Below, piece by piece: positions 37,358 to 46,698 of a stretch of 64,000 nucleotides of DNA (within the stretch, counting starts at the first letter, position 1; every line of letters starts with the position of its first letter). This stretch comes from Martinezella lusitana (GTDB lineage Bacteria > Pseudomonadota > Alphaproteobacteria > Rhizobiales > Rhizobiaceae). A program made the position numbers and the translations under genes. The notes under the pieces are model-generated. The model was not told the DNA's origin, made no database searches, and saw nothing but the letters and a program-made list of their open reading frames with translations. The stretch spans positions 1-64,000 of the forward strand of contig NZ_WUEY01000007.1 in assembly GCF_010668395.1 (NCBI RefSeq), written 5' to 3'.

Positions 37358-37769
37358 GAATGGTCACCTCGAAATTGAAGAACGCGGCCGGGGCGATGAA
37401 GGAAAACCGGTGATCATCGGGAACGTCGGTCGTAAACTCGAAGACATTGTCTTCGATAGCGACGATCGCACCGGCGTGAACGACCGAAGTGCCGGCGGGC
37501 ATAGGAAAGCGCACCTTTTCCACGCCATCGGCCTGGACGGTGAATTCGGTGATATCGAGCGCGACCGCCTTAGGGGTAATGACGCCATCGAGCACGTAGG
37601 AAGTTGCGTCGATATCCAGCCGATACTGCGCCTCGGGCACCTCCATGACCGCGTAACCGTCACCGAACAGAGCGGCCAGCTTGGGAAGGGTATCCCGGTC
37701 ACAATGCCCGCTTTGACGGACACGGCCGTCGGTGGCGAAAATGATGTAATGGACGATTGTCGATGTCAC
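37347..37769 (-). CDS. Phage hypothetical protein downstream of tail gene
   Basis: This 140-residue, beta-rich protein starts MTSTIVHYIIFATDGRVRQS and ends FEVTIHAV. The start is GTG at 37769, 8 bases after GAGGTG and 4 bases after the stop of the giant tail gene. It was preferred over an upstream open extension that would lie inside the tail gene. Position suggests a tail-tip accessory. No family is recognised with confidence. Confidence 0.65.
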   Translation of the reverse strand: MTSTIVHYIIFATDGRVRQSGHCDRDTLPKLAALFGDGYAVMEVPEAQYRLDIDATSYVLDGVITPKAVALDITEFTVQADGVEKVRFPMPAGTSVVHAGAIVAIEDNVFEFTTDVPDDHRFSFIAPAAFFNFEVTIHAV

Positions 37770-37773
37770 GGCG

Positions 37774-40700
37774 TCACCTCTTGAACGCGGTTGCGATAAT
37801 GTTGCTTTCGTTCCAGGCAATCGTGTTGTTGGGGCAGTAAATTTGCAGGGTGTAGACGTGGTACCCGGCACCCGGCGCATCATAGAGGGCGGGTACGGAA
37901 ACGAGGCCTGCGGTATAGGTTGTCTGGGTTACGCCGCCACCACCGCCACCGCCACCACTGCTCGTCACGACGGTCTGAACGACCCCGAGATAGTAGGTCT
38001 GGCTGAAGATCGCCGTTCCATCGCGGAAGATGTTACAGCCTATTGGTTGGGCATTCTGCGACCCACCGTTCTGATTGTATTGACCGATCGTCATGGCGTT
38101 GATCATGACGCGACCGTCGCCAGCAACAGTGATTCCCGCAGCCGCCAGATTGACGGTCTGATTTGCACTAATAGTTTGGCCGCCAGCATTTCGGCCGGCG
38201 GTCATAGCCGTAACCGCACCACCCTGAATATTGCTAGTGCCAACCTGGAGCGTGCCGATGACGGCCGAGCTGATATTGACCGCACCGAGGTTGGCGGTGA
38301 TTGCGTCCAGGCTGTTGACCGACATCTTATTGGCGGTGATCGAACCATCCACGATAAGCTCCGCCGAGACAGCTCGACGCATGACCGGATTCGACCAGTA
38401 GCAGGAGCTGCCGGTACCAGCTGTCTTGACCACCTGAAGGAGCATGGCGAGCTTTGAGACGCCGCTCGCAACAGTGTATCGCCCCTGCAGCCGCACCCAG
38501 CCGTTCTTCGTCGTCGTGCTCGTCACTGCCGCATAGGCGACAGTCCCGCTCGGCGTCATCGTTATCGCCGTGACCTGGGCCATGTTCGCATCGGCATTCT
38601 TCACCCAGACGTCGAAGGCGTAGACATCCCCCGGCGTGACCGCGACGAAGTTCGAGCGTGCGCAATCTCGGCCGAGCGACTGCAGAACGTAGCCTGCAGC
38701 ATCTCCAGCGGTGGCGTCGTTAGCGAAGCTCTGGACGTTCTGTGTGGTCCAGCCGTCGAGCGTCCCTGTCTGCCAGCCGTTGTCCGCCATGTTCGAGAAG
38801 TCGGTGAGAACAAGCTGCTTGGCGGTGATGGCATTCGCGGCAATCTGATCTGCGCCGATCGTGTTGGCGGCGAGCTTATCACCGGTGATCGTGCCGCCCG
38901 CGATCGTCGTCGCGGTGACCGCCCCGGCCGAAATCGTTCCGGCAGTCACAGCATTGGCGGCGATCTTGCCGGCCGTCACGGCATTCGCCGCAATCTTATC
39001 GGCCGTGACCGCGTTAGAAGCGATGTCGGTGGCGGTCACTGCTCCCGCAGCCAGCGCATCCGTCGTCACTGAACCTGAGGCAAGCTTGTCCGTCGTGATG
39101 GCACCAGCAGCGATCTGTGAGGCAGAAACCGCGCCAGCTGCGATCGTGCCGGCCGTGACCGCGCTCGCGGCAAGCTCATTGGCGGTGACCGCGCCGGCTG
39201 CGAGTTTGGCAGTCGTGACAGCACCGGCCGCCAGCTGGGTTGCCGTGATGGCGCTCGCTGCAATCTGCGCTGCCGTCAGAGTGCCGGCCGCAATATTGCC
39301 CGCCGTAATCGTGGTGGCAGCAATATTCGTGCCGGTGATCGTGCCATCGACAACCAGGCTACCGGTGCCCTTGCGCTGGCAGGAAACGAAACCGATCTGA
39401 TAGCTACCGCCTGTAAAAGCTGCGACCGGATTAAAGTCGATCCTCGCGTAAACCGCGTTCGCGGGAGCCGTGGCACTAACCCTGTACTCGGTATAGCTCA
39501 TGCCAACGGTGGTCGGAATCACGACGTTCGGCGTGCCTATGTTTGTCGTCTTGTCGGCGGCTAGGAAGTGAACACGGCCATAAATGCCGGCACTCGGGGC
39601 GTCGGTTGCCTTGGCGACGACTTGGAGAAGATATTGCTCCCCCGGAACCACAGGGAAGATGTTGTCGCTGGCTAGAAATACGCCGGCCGCCCCAATAGGA
39701 ATGTTAGCGTAATAATTGCCGACATAGGCGTTGGCGCTGTCGTTGACGATGGTAACGCCAGCAGCCTTCACCCAGCCGACGTCGCCTTCGCCGAAGTTCG
39801 GGTTTTCGACACGGTTCGTAAAGTCACCCAGAACCATTTTGTTGGCGGTAATGGTGCCGTCAACGATCAGATTGGCGGTGGCTTTCCGCAGGAAACTAAA
39901 GCCGCCGATCGACACGTTCCCATCGGTGTAGTCGCGATGAATATAGCCTTTGAGGACCGCGCCGTAGGCGCTGCTCGGAGGGATGATGCTCGCCGAGAAC
40001 GACTGAACGCCATCTATGGTGCCCCCACCCGCCGTTCCGTAAGAGGTGATCGTCAGATACGTATCGGGGTTAAGGAGGTTGCCGTTGGCATCGAGCCAAT
40101 AGACGCGCAACCACAGACCGAATTTCGAGCCAGAGGTTCTGATCGCCTGCGCGGATGCAAAATACTCCTGCCCGGACACAACGGCGAAGGGCTGGCTCGT
40201 GAGGATCTGGACGTAACTGGCACCTGCCACGTAGGTGTAGTCTAACGATCCCTTCGACGTGAATGCCTGGGTTGTCGCCGGGTTGATAACGCTGTTGTTC
40301 AGCGACGACCAGGACGCGGCACTTTGCAACTGGTTATCAGGGATCAGGTTCTCCCAATCCTGAATGACCAGGCTCTTCGCCGTGACAGCGCCAGCGGCAA
40401 GCTGGGTCACAGAGATAGCGCCAGCAGCGATCTGACCGGCCGTGATGGTGTTCGCGGCGATTTGGGTTGCCGTGACCGCGCCGGCCGCAATCTTCGCCGT
40501 CGTGACCGCATTGGCAGCGAGAGCGTCAGTGGTGATTGCACCTGCAGCGATGGAAGCAGCGGTGACGGCATTCGCCGCGATCTTGGCGGCGGCGATAGCG
40601 CCATCGACAATGAGGCTGCCCGCGTTGCGCCGCTGGCAGGAGACGAAACCGATCTGGTAGCTGCCGGTTGTGATCGCGCTGCTGTTCGTCGCGAAATCGA

Positions 40701-43700
40701 CCCAGGCATAGACCGCACCTGCAGGGACCGACGAACTGACATTATACTCTGCGTAGGTCGCAGCACCGTTAGCCGGGATGGTAACAGCACCCGTTCCGAC
40801 CAACGTCGATTTATCCGCTTGCGTGTAACGGATGCGGAGCGAGATCGCCACATTCGGAGCACCTGTCACTTTCGCGAAAGCCTGCAAAAAGTATTGCTCG
40901 CCCGCAATGACTGGGAAGATATTGATATTTCGCGAGACGATGCCGTTAATGCCGGCACCCACATTGAGATAGCATATCCCGACGTAGGCGCTTGCCGGAT
41001 CGTTAACGATGGAGGAAGCCGCCGTTATAGTCCAAGAACCGTTACCCTCACCAAAGTTCGGATTCTCGCACCGGTTCGTGAAGTCGGCCAAAACCATCTT
41101 GTCGGCGGTGATGGTGTTCGCAGCGATCTGGGTGGCACCGATGGCCCCTGCTGCGATCTGACCGGCCGTAATGGTGTTTGCGGCAATCTGTGCTGCGGTT
41201 ACAGAGCCGGCCGCGATTTTGCCGGTGGTGATCGCATTGGCGGCGATCTCGTTCGCGGTCACAGCTCCAGCAGCGAGGGCGACCGTTGTCACAGAATTCG
41301 CAGCCAGGGAGTTGGCGGTGATGCCGCCATCAACAATCAGGCTGGCCGCATTCGCCCGACGCAGCACAACACGGTCGATATCGACATAAAGCGCCGTAGT
41401 CTGAGTGTTGTGATTATAGAATTGGACGCGGCAGAAGTCGGCCCCTGCCGGAATAGCGATCTTGGTCGAGTATATCGTCCAGTCCGTCGCCATCGCGACG
41501 TTGCCTCGAACGTCTATATATTGAGGAGACGCAAGAGCGACCTTGTTGCCGTCATACCAACCCACACGGAAGTAGAAGCCAGCCGTCGCAGCAGCGTCCG
41601 ATCTCCAAGCAGTCTCGCAATAGAGACTTTCTCCCGCGACCACCGGCATATAGTCGATCATCTGGACGTTGACCGAAGTGGCACCAGCTGCGGCCTTGGA
41701 GAGCCGCATGTAGTTCGCTCCGGTCAATGCAGTCGCTGGATCGCTTACAAGCGAGACAGATCCTGTTCCGCTAAATGCCCAATAGGCCGACAGTACCGTG
41801 GCCGTATCTTCCCAGCGACCGTTGGGGACGAGGTTCTCGAAATCCTGCAACAGAAGGCTCTTCGCGGTGACCGCACCCGCCGCGATGTTCGTGGCGGCGA
41901 CGGCGTTCGCGGCGATCTTCCCAGCCGTGACGGCGTTCGCGGCAAGCTCATTGGCGGTGACCGCGCCGGCAGAGAGCTTCGCCGTCGTAACAGCGCCGGC
42001 CGCGATCTGTGTCGCGCCGATCGCGCCGGCCGAAATCTGACCAGCCGTGATCGTGTTCGTGGCAATCTGCGTTGCCGTGACGGCACCCGCAGCGATGGCA
42101 TTCGTGGTCACTGCCCCAGCCGAGATCGCCGCCGCAACAACGGCGCCGGCCGCGATCTTGGCGGCAATGACGGAATTGGCGGCCAGTTCGTTCGCGGTGA
42201 CAGCGCCAGCCGCGAGCTTCGGCGTCGAGATCGCGCCATCCGTGATTTGCGTGCTGGTGATTTGGCCGGTGACCTTGGCGGCTGCGATCGCACCAATCTG
42301 CGCGTCGGTTAGCTGACCGGTGATGTCGGTCGCAGGCGTGGCCGACGTCCAGGCAGCGCCGGTGTACCGATAGAGCTTGTCGTCCGTGGTCAGGTAGACG
42401 GTGCGCCCCTCGACGTTGCCCGTCGTTGGCAGCGCGGCAACGATCTCGATCGGCCGGATGCCGCTGGCGAATTTCGTGGTCGACACGGCCGCATCGGCGA
42501 TCTTCGCCGCCGTGACCGAGGCGTCGGCAAGCTTGGTGGCATCCACCGCTAACGCGGCGAGCTTCGAATTCGTGATGGCCGCGTCGGCAATCTGCGAGGA
42601 GACCAGCGTGCCAGTGACCTTCGCAGCGGCGACGGCCGCGATCTGCGCATCCGTCAACTGACCGGTGATGTCGGTCGAAGGCGTGGCCGACGTCCAGGCG
42701 CTGCCGGTATAGCGATAGAGCTTGTCGTCGGTGGTCAGGTAGACCATCCGCCCTTCGACGTTGCCCGTCGTCGGCAGCGTGGCGACGATCTCGACCGGCC
42801 GGATGCCGGAAGCGAATTTCGCTGTGGTAATCGCTGCGTCCGCAATCTGAGAGGAGACCAGCGCGCCGGTGACCTTGGCGGCGGCGACGGCCGCGATTTG
42901 GGCATCCGTCATCTGCCCGGTCACATCGGCCGCCGCAGTGGTCGAGATCCAGGCGCTTCCGGTGTAGCGATAGAGTTTGTCGTCGGCGGTCAGATAAACC
43001 GTGCGACCTTCGCTGTTTCCGGTCGTCGGCAGCGACGATACGATTTCAACGGGCCGGATACCGGAGGCGAACTTGGTCGCATCGATAGCGGCCGCAGCAA
43101 CTTTCGCCGACGTGATCGCGGCGTCCGCGATCTGCGAGGAAACCAGCGTGCCGGTGACCTTGGTGGCGGCAACAGCATCAATCTGGGCGTCGGTCAGCGT
43201 GCCGTTGATATCGACCGAGGCAACAGTCGCCGTCCATGCGCCATTGTGATAGCGGTAAAGCTTGCCATCCGTTGTGAGATAAACCTGCCGGCCTTCGACG
43301 TTGGCGGTCGCCGGTAGAGCGGAGACGATTTCGACGGCCTTGATGCTGCTTGCTAGGCTGGTGGCGTCCACGGCACCCTGGGCAAGTTTCGTGGCCGTGA
43401 CAGCACCATCGGCCAACTTGGCGGAGATCACAGCGCCACTAGCCAGCACATCGGCCGTAACGGCCGCCACCTCAAGCTTGGCGGTTGAAACGGCCTGGTC
43501 GGCAAGCTTCAGATTGGTGACGGCGTCATCCATGATCTTCGCGGCCGTCACGGCAGCATCGGCAATCTTCGAAGCGATGATTGCGCCGTCGAGGACGTCG
43601 CCCGCCTGAATGAGAACATTCGGTGTCTTGACGGTCAACCACGCCGACCAATCCGTTGCCCGATGGGATCTAGCGAGATAGCGACCGCGCGCTTCATAAT

Positions 43701-45546
43701 TGGTATTGGCCAACGTCCATTGACCGGACAGCACCCACGAATAGGGAGAAGCATAGGGATTGCTGTCACTGTCGAAAACAACGTCGCCGGTATCCTTGAG
43801 ACGCACCTGCACCCAAACGCCTCTCACGTCGTCGAGATCCGGCGCACAGCTGATCTTGATCGCCGGACGGCGATCAATGCCGCCGGAGTCCTTGATCGTC
43901 GCGGGCTCCACGGTCCAGCCGATCATCGGCTGCGACGGGGGCGTGATCGGGCCGAGCCAGCCGATAGCGGTCGGCAACTGCATATCCGGATGCCAGTCGT
44001 AGTCAGCCGGATCGACTTCCTTCAGCGTGACGACGATGAGGAAATTGGGCTGCGGCTCCACTTTCACGACAAGGAATTTCTTCTCGTCATAGCCGTTGCG
44101 AACCGAAGACCAGGAAACGACATCGTTCGGCTCCAGCGGATAAGCGTCCGGCGGCAGCGATACCTGGTGCACGCGAAAGCGGCGATAATCCTGGATCATC
44201 GCCAGGCCGACGCGCTGCACCTGATTGGCGAAAGGGACGGCCAGCAACTGGATCTGCGCCGGCAGGCGTCGATTGCCATCCTGCACCTCGAGATCGGCGT
44301 TGTAGCGGCCGGGCGCATCCTTGGTCGCCCACTTTTCGGCCGGCTCGGGATATGTGACCTCGATGGCGTTGTAGGTCGCAGACAGCGAGGGAAACGGTTG
44401 AAAACTCTGCTCTTCGGTAACGACAATGTCGTCATCCGAGAAGGAATAGACCGCCGCGCCCGGCGTACCCACCAGCATCTTGAAGATACCGCCAACTTCG
44501 GCCATGCGGCCGTTGCAGCCTTTCAACAGTTCCGAAACGGCATCGAGCGGCTCCTGGTCGCACTGAACGTCATAGCCGGCCCGGAACGCCGGTTCGCTGG
44601 TGCCGTCGCCGAGCTGGACGGATGCGTTGCAGGCATTGGCCGCCGCCATCCAGTTCGTTGCCGGCAGGCAGAAGGCGCCGATGTTCTGGCCGCCATAGAC
44701 CCATTCCGATCCGTAATAGACGCCTCTGGCAAGGTTGTAGATCATGACCGCCGGGTTGGTGCTGGGCTGCCATGTCGACGGATCGGCCCACCGCTGCGCG
44801 CCGTTGCCGCCAACCGAGGAATCCTTGCGGACGTCGTACAGCGGCAGCGGATGCGGCTCGAAAAGGCCGGAGGGCACGCCGGAAAACAGATCGGTGTTGT
44901 AGCGCGAGGTGAGGACGACGACCTGGCAACCGCGGCCGATCATGGTTGGTTTCCAGGGACGTTCGGCATGGCTGCCGAATTTGGCGATCAGGAAGGGATC
45001 GGGGCTCGTTTGCGTGCCGTCGAGGAACTTGATCCAGAGATAGTCCTTGCCGTTGGCGCGATATTGCAGCACCGGAAAGCCGCGGCCGTCGGGATGCGGC
45101 TCTTCCCAGAGGACGCCGACCTTCTGGTCGTCGATCCAGACGCTGGTCAGGCCGCGCTCGCCGGCGCGATTGGGCAGGCTGCCGATCTCGATGACATCGG
45201 TGAAATAGGCATTCGGCGTCTTGCCGTCGTCTCCCCAGGTGCCGGCATATTTGCGCTTGCCGGCGGTCGCGTAGCTGCCGATGATGAAGGACATCGCATG
45301 ATCGTCCCCCATGCTGATCTCGAGCTTGGTTCCGGCCGGCTGCGGCTGGTCCTTCTTCGCCAGCGCCTTTTCGACCAAAGACAGGCCGATATTGATGGCC
45401 ACGGTCAGCACCAGTTTGCCGATGATGCCGATCGAACTGACAAATTGCGATATCGCGGCAATCGCCAGACTGATCGGCTCGGCATGCGCCACATCCGCCA
45501 TCAGCCAGAAGCCGAGGACGTTCAGAAGCAGGATGAGATATTTCAT
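37774..45546 (-). CDS. Giant J-like tail-tip/host-specificity protein, modular
   Basis: This protein of 2590 residues starts at ATG 45546, with a hydrophobic N-terminus (MKYLILLLNVLGFWLMADVA). Residues 1-640 are a lambda-J-like baseplate hub, including WIKFLDGTQTSPDPFLIAKF, SELLKGCNGRMAEVGGIFKM and an FN3-like end. Residues about 660-1090 contain four copies of a unit with ASGIRPVEIV, LPTTGN, EGRTVYLTTDDKLYRYTG and TGQLTDAQI. Alanine-rich repeats of the type AGAVTANELAANAVTAGKIA follow. Five jelly-roll-like modules occupy about 1232-1405, 1490-1650, 1731-1900, 1909-2070 and 2250-2400, separated by more alanine-rich repeats. The last 185 residues include a polyglycine linker. The N-terminal hub supports a tail-tip role; the modules are likely glycan-binding, by inference. 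Confidence 0.9.
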   Translation of the reverse strand: MKYLILLLNVLGFWLMADVAHAEPISLAIAAISQFVSSIGIIGKLVLTVAINIGLSLVEKALAKKDQPQPAGTKLEISMGDDHAMSFIIGSYATAGKRKYAGTWGDDGKTPNAYFTDVIEIGSLPNRAGERGLTSVWIDDQKVGVLWEEPHPDGRGFPVLQYRANGKDYLWIKFLDGTQTSPDPFLIAKFGSHAERPWKPTMIGRGCQVVVLTSRYNTDLFSGVPSGLFEPHPLPLYDVRKDSSVGGNGAQRWADPSTWQPSTNPAVMIYNLARGVYYGSEWVYGGQNIGAFCLPATNWMAAANACNASVQLGDGTSEPAFRAGYDVQCDQEPLDAVSELLKGCNGRMAEVGGIFKMLVGTPGAAVYSFSDDDIVVTEEQSFQPFPSLSATYNAIEVTYPEPAEKWATKDAPGRYNADLEVQDGNRRLPAQIQLLAVPFANQVQRVGLAMIQDYRRFRVHQVSLPPDAYPLEPNDVVSWSSVRNGYDEKKFLVVKVEPQPNFLIVVTLKEVDPADYDWHPDMQLPTAIGWLGPITPPSQPMIGWTVEPATIKDSGGIDRRPAIKISCAPDLDDVRGVWVQVRLKDTGDVVFDSDSNPYASPYSWVLSGQWTLANTNYEARGRYLARSHRATDWSAWLTVKTPNVLIQAGDVLDGAIIASKIADAAVTAAKIMDDAVTNLKLADQAVSTAKLEVAAVTADVLASGAVISAKLADGAVTATKLAQGAVDATSLASSIKAVEIVSALPATANVEGRQVYLTTDGKLYRYHNGAWTATVASVDINGTLTDAQIDAVAATKVTGTLVSSQIADAAITSAKVAAAAIDATKFASGIRPVEIVSSLPTTGNSEGRTVYLTADDKLYRYTGSAWISTTAAADVTGQMTDAQIAAVAAAKVTGALVSSQIADAAITTAKFASGIRPVEIVATLPTTGNVEGRMVYLTTDDKLYRYTGSAWTSATPSTDITGQLTDAQIAAVAAAKVTGTLVSSQIADAAITNSKLAALAVDATKLADASVTAAKIADAAVSTTKFASGIRPIEIVAALPTTGNVEGRTVYLTTDDKLYRYTGAAWTSATPATDITGQLTDAQIGAIAAAKVTGQITSTQITDGAISTPKLAAGAVTANELAANSVIAAKIAAGAVVAAAISAGAVTTNAIAAGAVTATQIATNTITAGQISAGAIGATQIAAGAVTTAKLSAGAVTANELAANAVTAGKIAANAVAATNIAAGAVTAKSLLLQDFENLVPNGRWEDTATVLSAYWAFSGTGSVSLVSDPATALTGANYMRLSKAAAGATSVNVQMIDYMPVVAGESLYCETAWRSDAAATAGFYFRVGWYDGNKVALASPQYIDVRGNVAMATDWTIYSTKIAIPAGADFCRVQFYNHNTQTTALYVDIDRVVLRRANAASLIVDGGITANSLAANSVTTVALAAGAVTANEIAANAITTGKIAAGSVTAAQIAANTITAGQIAAGAIGATQIAANTITADKMVLADFTNRCENPNFGEGNGSWTITAASSIVNDPASAYVGICYLNVGAGINGIVSRNINIFPVIAGEQYFLQAFAKVTGAPNVAISLRIRYTQADKSTLVGTGAVTIPANGAATYAEYNVSSSVPAGAVYAWVDFATNSSAITTGSYQIGFVSCQRRNAGSLIVDGAIAAAKIAANAVTAASIAAGAITTDALAANAVTTAKIAAGAVTATQIAANTITAGQIAAGAISVTQLAAGAVTAKSLVIQDWENLIPDNQLQSAASWSSLNNSVINPATTQAFTSKGSLDYTYVAGASYVQILTSQPFAVVSGQEYFASAQAIRTSGSKFGLWLRVYWLDANGNLLNPDTYLTITSYGTAGGGTIDGVQSFSASIIPPSSAYGAVLKGYIHRDYTDGNVSIGGFSFLRKATANLIVDGTITANKMVLGDFTNRVENPNFGEGDVGWVKAAGVTIVNDSANAYVGNYYANIPIGAAGVFLASDNIFPVVPGEQYLLQVVAKATDAPSAGIYGRVHFLAADKTTNIGTPNVVIPTTVGMSYTEYRVSATAPANAVYARIDFNPVAAFTGGSYQIGFVSCQRKGTGSLVVDGTITGTNIAATTITAGNIAAGTLTAAQIAASAITATQLAAGAVTTAKLAAGAVTANELAASAVTAGTIAAGAVSASQIAAGAITTDKLASGSVTTDALAAGAVTATDIASNAVTADKIAANAVTAGKIAANAVTAGTISAGAVTATTIAGGTITGDKLAANTIGADQIAANAITAKQLVLTDFSNMADNGWQTGTLDGWTTQNVQSFANDATAGDAAGYVLQSLGRDCARSNFVAVTPGDVYAFDVWVKNADANMAQVTAITMTPSGTVAYAAVTSTTTKNGWVRLQGRYTVASGVSKLAMLLQVVKTAGTGSSCYWSNPVMRRAVSAELIVDGSITANKMSVNSLDAITANLGAVNISSAVIGTLQVGTSNIQGGAVTAMTAGRNAGGQTISANQTVNLAAAGITVAGDGRVMINAMTIGQYNQNGGSQNAQPIGCNIFRDGTAIFSQTYYLGVVQTVVTSSGGGGGGGGVTQTTYTAGLVSVPALYDAPGAGYHVYTLQIYCPNNTIAWNESNIIATAFKR
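38800..42290 (-). repeat. Alanine-rich hexad repeats alternating with beta modules
   Basis: Blocks at roughly 41860-42290, 41090-41330, 40370-40600 and 38800-39340 encode imperfect AxAVTAxxIAA-type units of about 9-10 residues, likely a beta-helical or coiled shaft. They are separated by the longer jelly-roll-like modules described in the gene entry. Confidence 0.8.
42280..43370 (-). repeat. Four tandem intragenic repeats in the tail protein
   Basis: The core encoding ASGIRPVEIV plus LPTTGNVEGR recurs at about 42440-42480, 42780-42820, 43040-43080 and, more diverged, 43320-43360. The unit spacing is 260-345 bp. The nucleotide sequences are nearly identical over long stretches, pointing to recent duplication or gene conversion. 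Confidence 0.85.
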
Positions 45547-45649
45547 GGATCGGACGACCTCGATTGGCGCATGGGAAAGGGTCGTCGCGGCAAAGCCGCG
45601 CCGAAATGTCACCGGTCAGAGATAAATGGATTGATGGCGTACTGCCCGG

Positions 45650-46078
45650 TCAGCCGACCTTGAAGGCCCGCTTGGCGTCGAGCAGATCGACGGTTCCAAG
45701 CCCGCTCTCGCGCAGCACGAAGATGCGCTCGCCATTGACGACGCCGAGGGCATAGCCGAAGGGGCCTTCATGTGGGATCGCGGCGATATCGCCGATGTGG
45801 GCTTCGCTCGGATGGATCTCGGGCAACATGCCGGCGGCCAGATCGGCGAGATTGTCGAAGCCCGCCGCCTTCATCGTCTTCAGAGCGCCGGCGGCGGTCG
45901 AATATTCGCCGCGAAACTGGGCGGCGCAATCGACGCCGGTGATCGCCAGCACCAGATTGCCGGCAAGGCCCGGGCCGCAATCATGGCTGCCCCAGGCAAA
46001 GGGCGTGCGCTTCAGCCGATCGACCTCGGCGACGAAGCGGGCACGCCAGTTCTTGACCCTGACAAGATCGCTGTTCAT
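45650..46078 (-). CDS. Phage tail protein, DUF6950/NlpC-like (lambda K position)
   Basis: This 142-residue protein has FAWGSHDCGPGLAGNLVLAITG with the HDC motif of NlpC/P60-like and DUF6950 phage proteins, then IGDIAAIPHEGPFGYALGVVNGERI, which carries the candidate catalytic His region. The start is ATG 46078, overlapping the upstream gene stop (ATGA). It sits between the L-like and J-like genes, as lambda gpK does, and may be a tail-tip peptidoglycan hydrolase. Catalytic activity is not certain. Confidence 0.8.
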   Translation of the reverse strand: MNSDLVRVKNWRARFVAEVDRLKRTPFAWGSHDCGPGLAGNLVLAITGVDCAAQFRGEYSTAAGALKTMKAAGFDNLADLAAGMLPEIHPSEAHIGDIAAIPHEGPFGYALGVVNGERIFVLRESGLGTVDLLDAKRAFKVG

Positions 46079-46695
46079 TTCTGCCCCCAGGGAATCTGCC
46101 AATTGGCGACGGTGCTGGAATAAAGGCCGAACTCGTCGCCGCTGCGGCGTTTCTGGCCTTCGTAGGAGGATTTGGCCGGGTTGGTGCGCTCCAGCATGGC
46201 GATGGCGGCGGAGATGGCGGATATTTCGATATCCCCATCCTGCCCCACGGCCGGCGTCTTTACCGGCGCGCCATCGGCAATGCCGAGAAAGGCGATTTCC
46301 GGCGCCGCGCTCGGCAGGCGCGTGCCGGTATCGAACGACATGTCGTGGATTTCGATCGGCGCCAGCCGCAGATCGTAGCCGCGCACGAGCTGCTGCACGG
46401 CGGGCGCGATCTGGCCGATGGTGATGGTTACGGTCTGGATCGTCAGATCGGCGGTGCGCGGGATCGGGCTCACCTGCAGATTGAGGCCACCGTAATAGGT
46501 CCGCGCCTCCGGCAGACCGGTGACGCCGGAGGTAACCGTGATGTTGATGTCGTCATCGCCGGTCCAGAGGCCGATCGAGGCTGGCCCGCCGGTGGCGAGA
46601 TCCTTGCCGGTGATCCAGACGAAACGACGGGGCACGAGCCCCTTGTCGCGCGCGCCGGTCAGCGCCGCGAAGAAGGCGGAGGTGATGTTTTTCAT
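46075..46695 (-). CDS. Phage minor tail protein, lambda L-position (DUF2163-like)
   Basis: This 206-residue protein begins MKNITSAFFAALTGARDKGL and has VTGLPEARTYYGGLNLQVSP, TVTITIGQIAPAVQQLVRGYD and a C-terminal MLERTNPAKSSYEGQKRR. The pattern resembles DUF2163/BR0599-type tail-tip proteins of phages and gene transfer agents. It lies between M-like and K-like genes. It is coupled to the next gene by ATGA. Confidence 0.75.
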   Translation of the reverse strand: MKNITSAFFAALTGARDKGLVPRRFVWITGKDLATGGPASIGLWTGDDDINITVTSGVTGLPEARTYYGGLNLQVSPIPRTADLTIQTVTITIGQIAPAVQQLVRGYDLRLAPIEIHDMSFDTGTRLPSAAPEIAFLGIADGAPVKTPAVGQDGDIEISAISAAIAMLERTNPAKSSYEGQKRRSGDEFGLYSSTVANWQIPWGQK

Positions 46696-46698
46696 CGT

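Noticed and set aside
37932..37961. CCACCGCCA-type simple repeat
   Set aside because: It only encodes the polyglycine linker near the C-terminus of the tail protein; not a regulatory element.
38800..42290. Regularly spaced repeats that could suggest a CRISPR array
   Set aside because: Repeats are in frame, variable, of amino acid periodicity and inside a long coding frame; no constant repeat with unique spacers.
40324..42312. 662-codon plus-strand open frame rich in GRDRVRGD-type repeats
   Set aside because: It is the antisense shadow of the repetitive alanine-rich region of the giant tail gene; repeat-driven codon periodicity keeps the opposite frame open.
43663..45663. 666-codon plus-strand open frame
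   Set aside because: Antisense to the J-like hub domain, high-GC shadow without ribosome site or recognisable domain.
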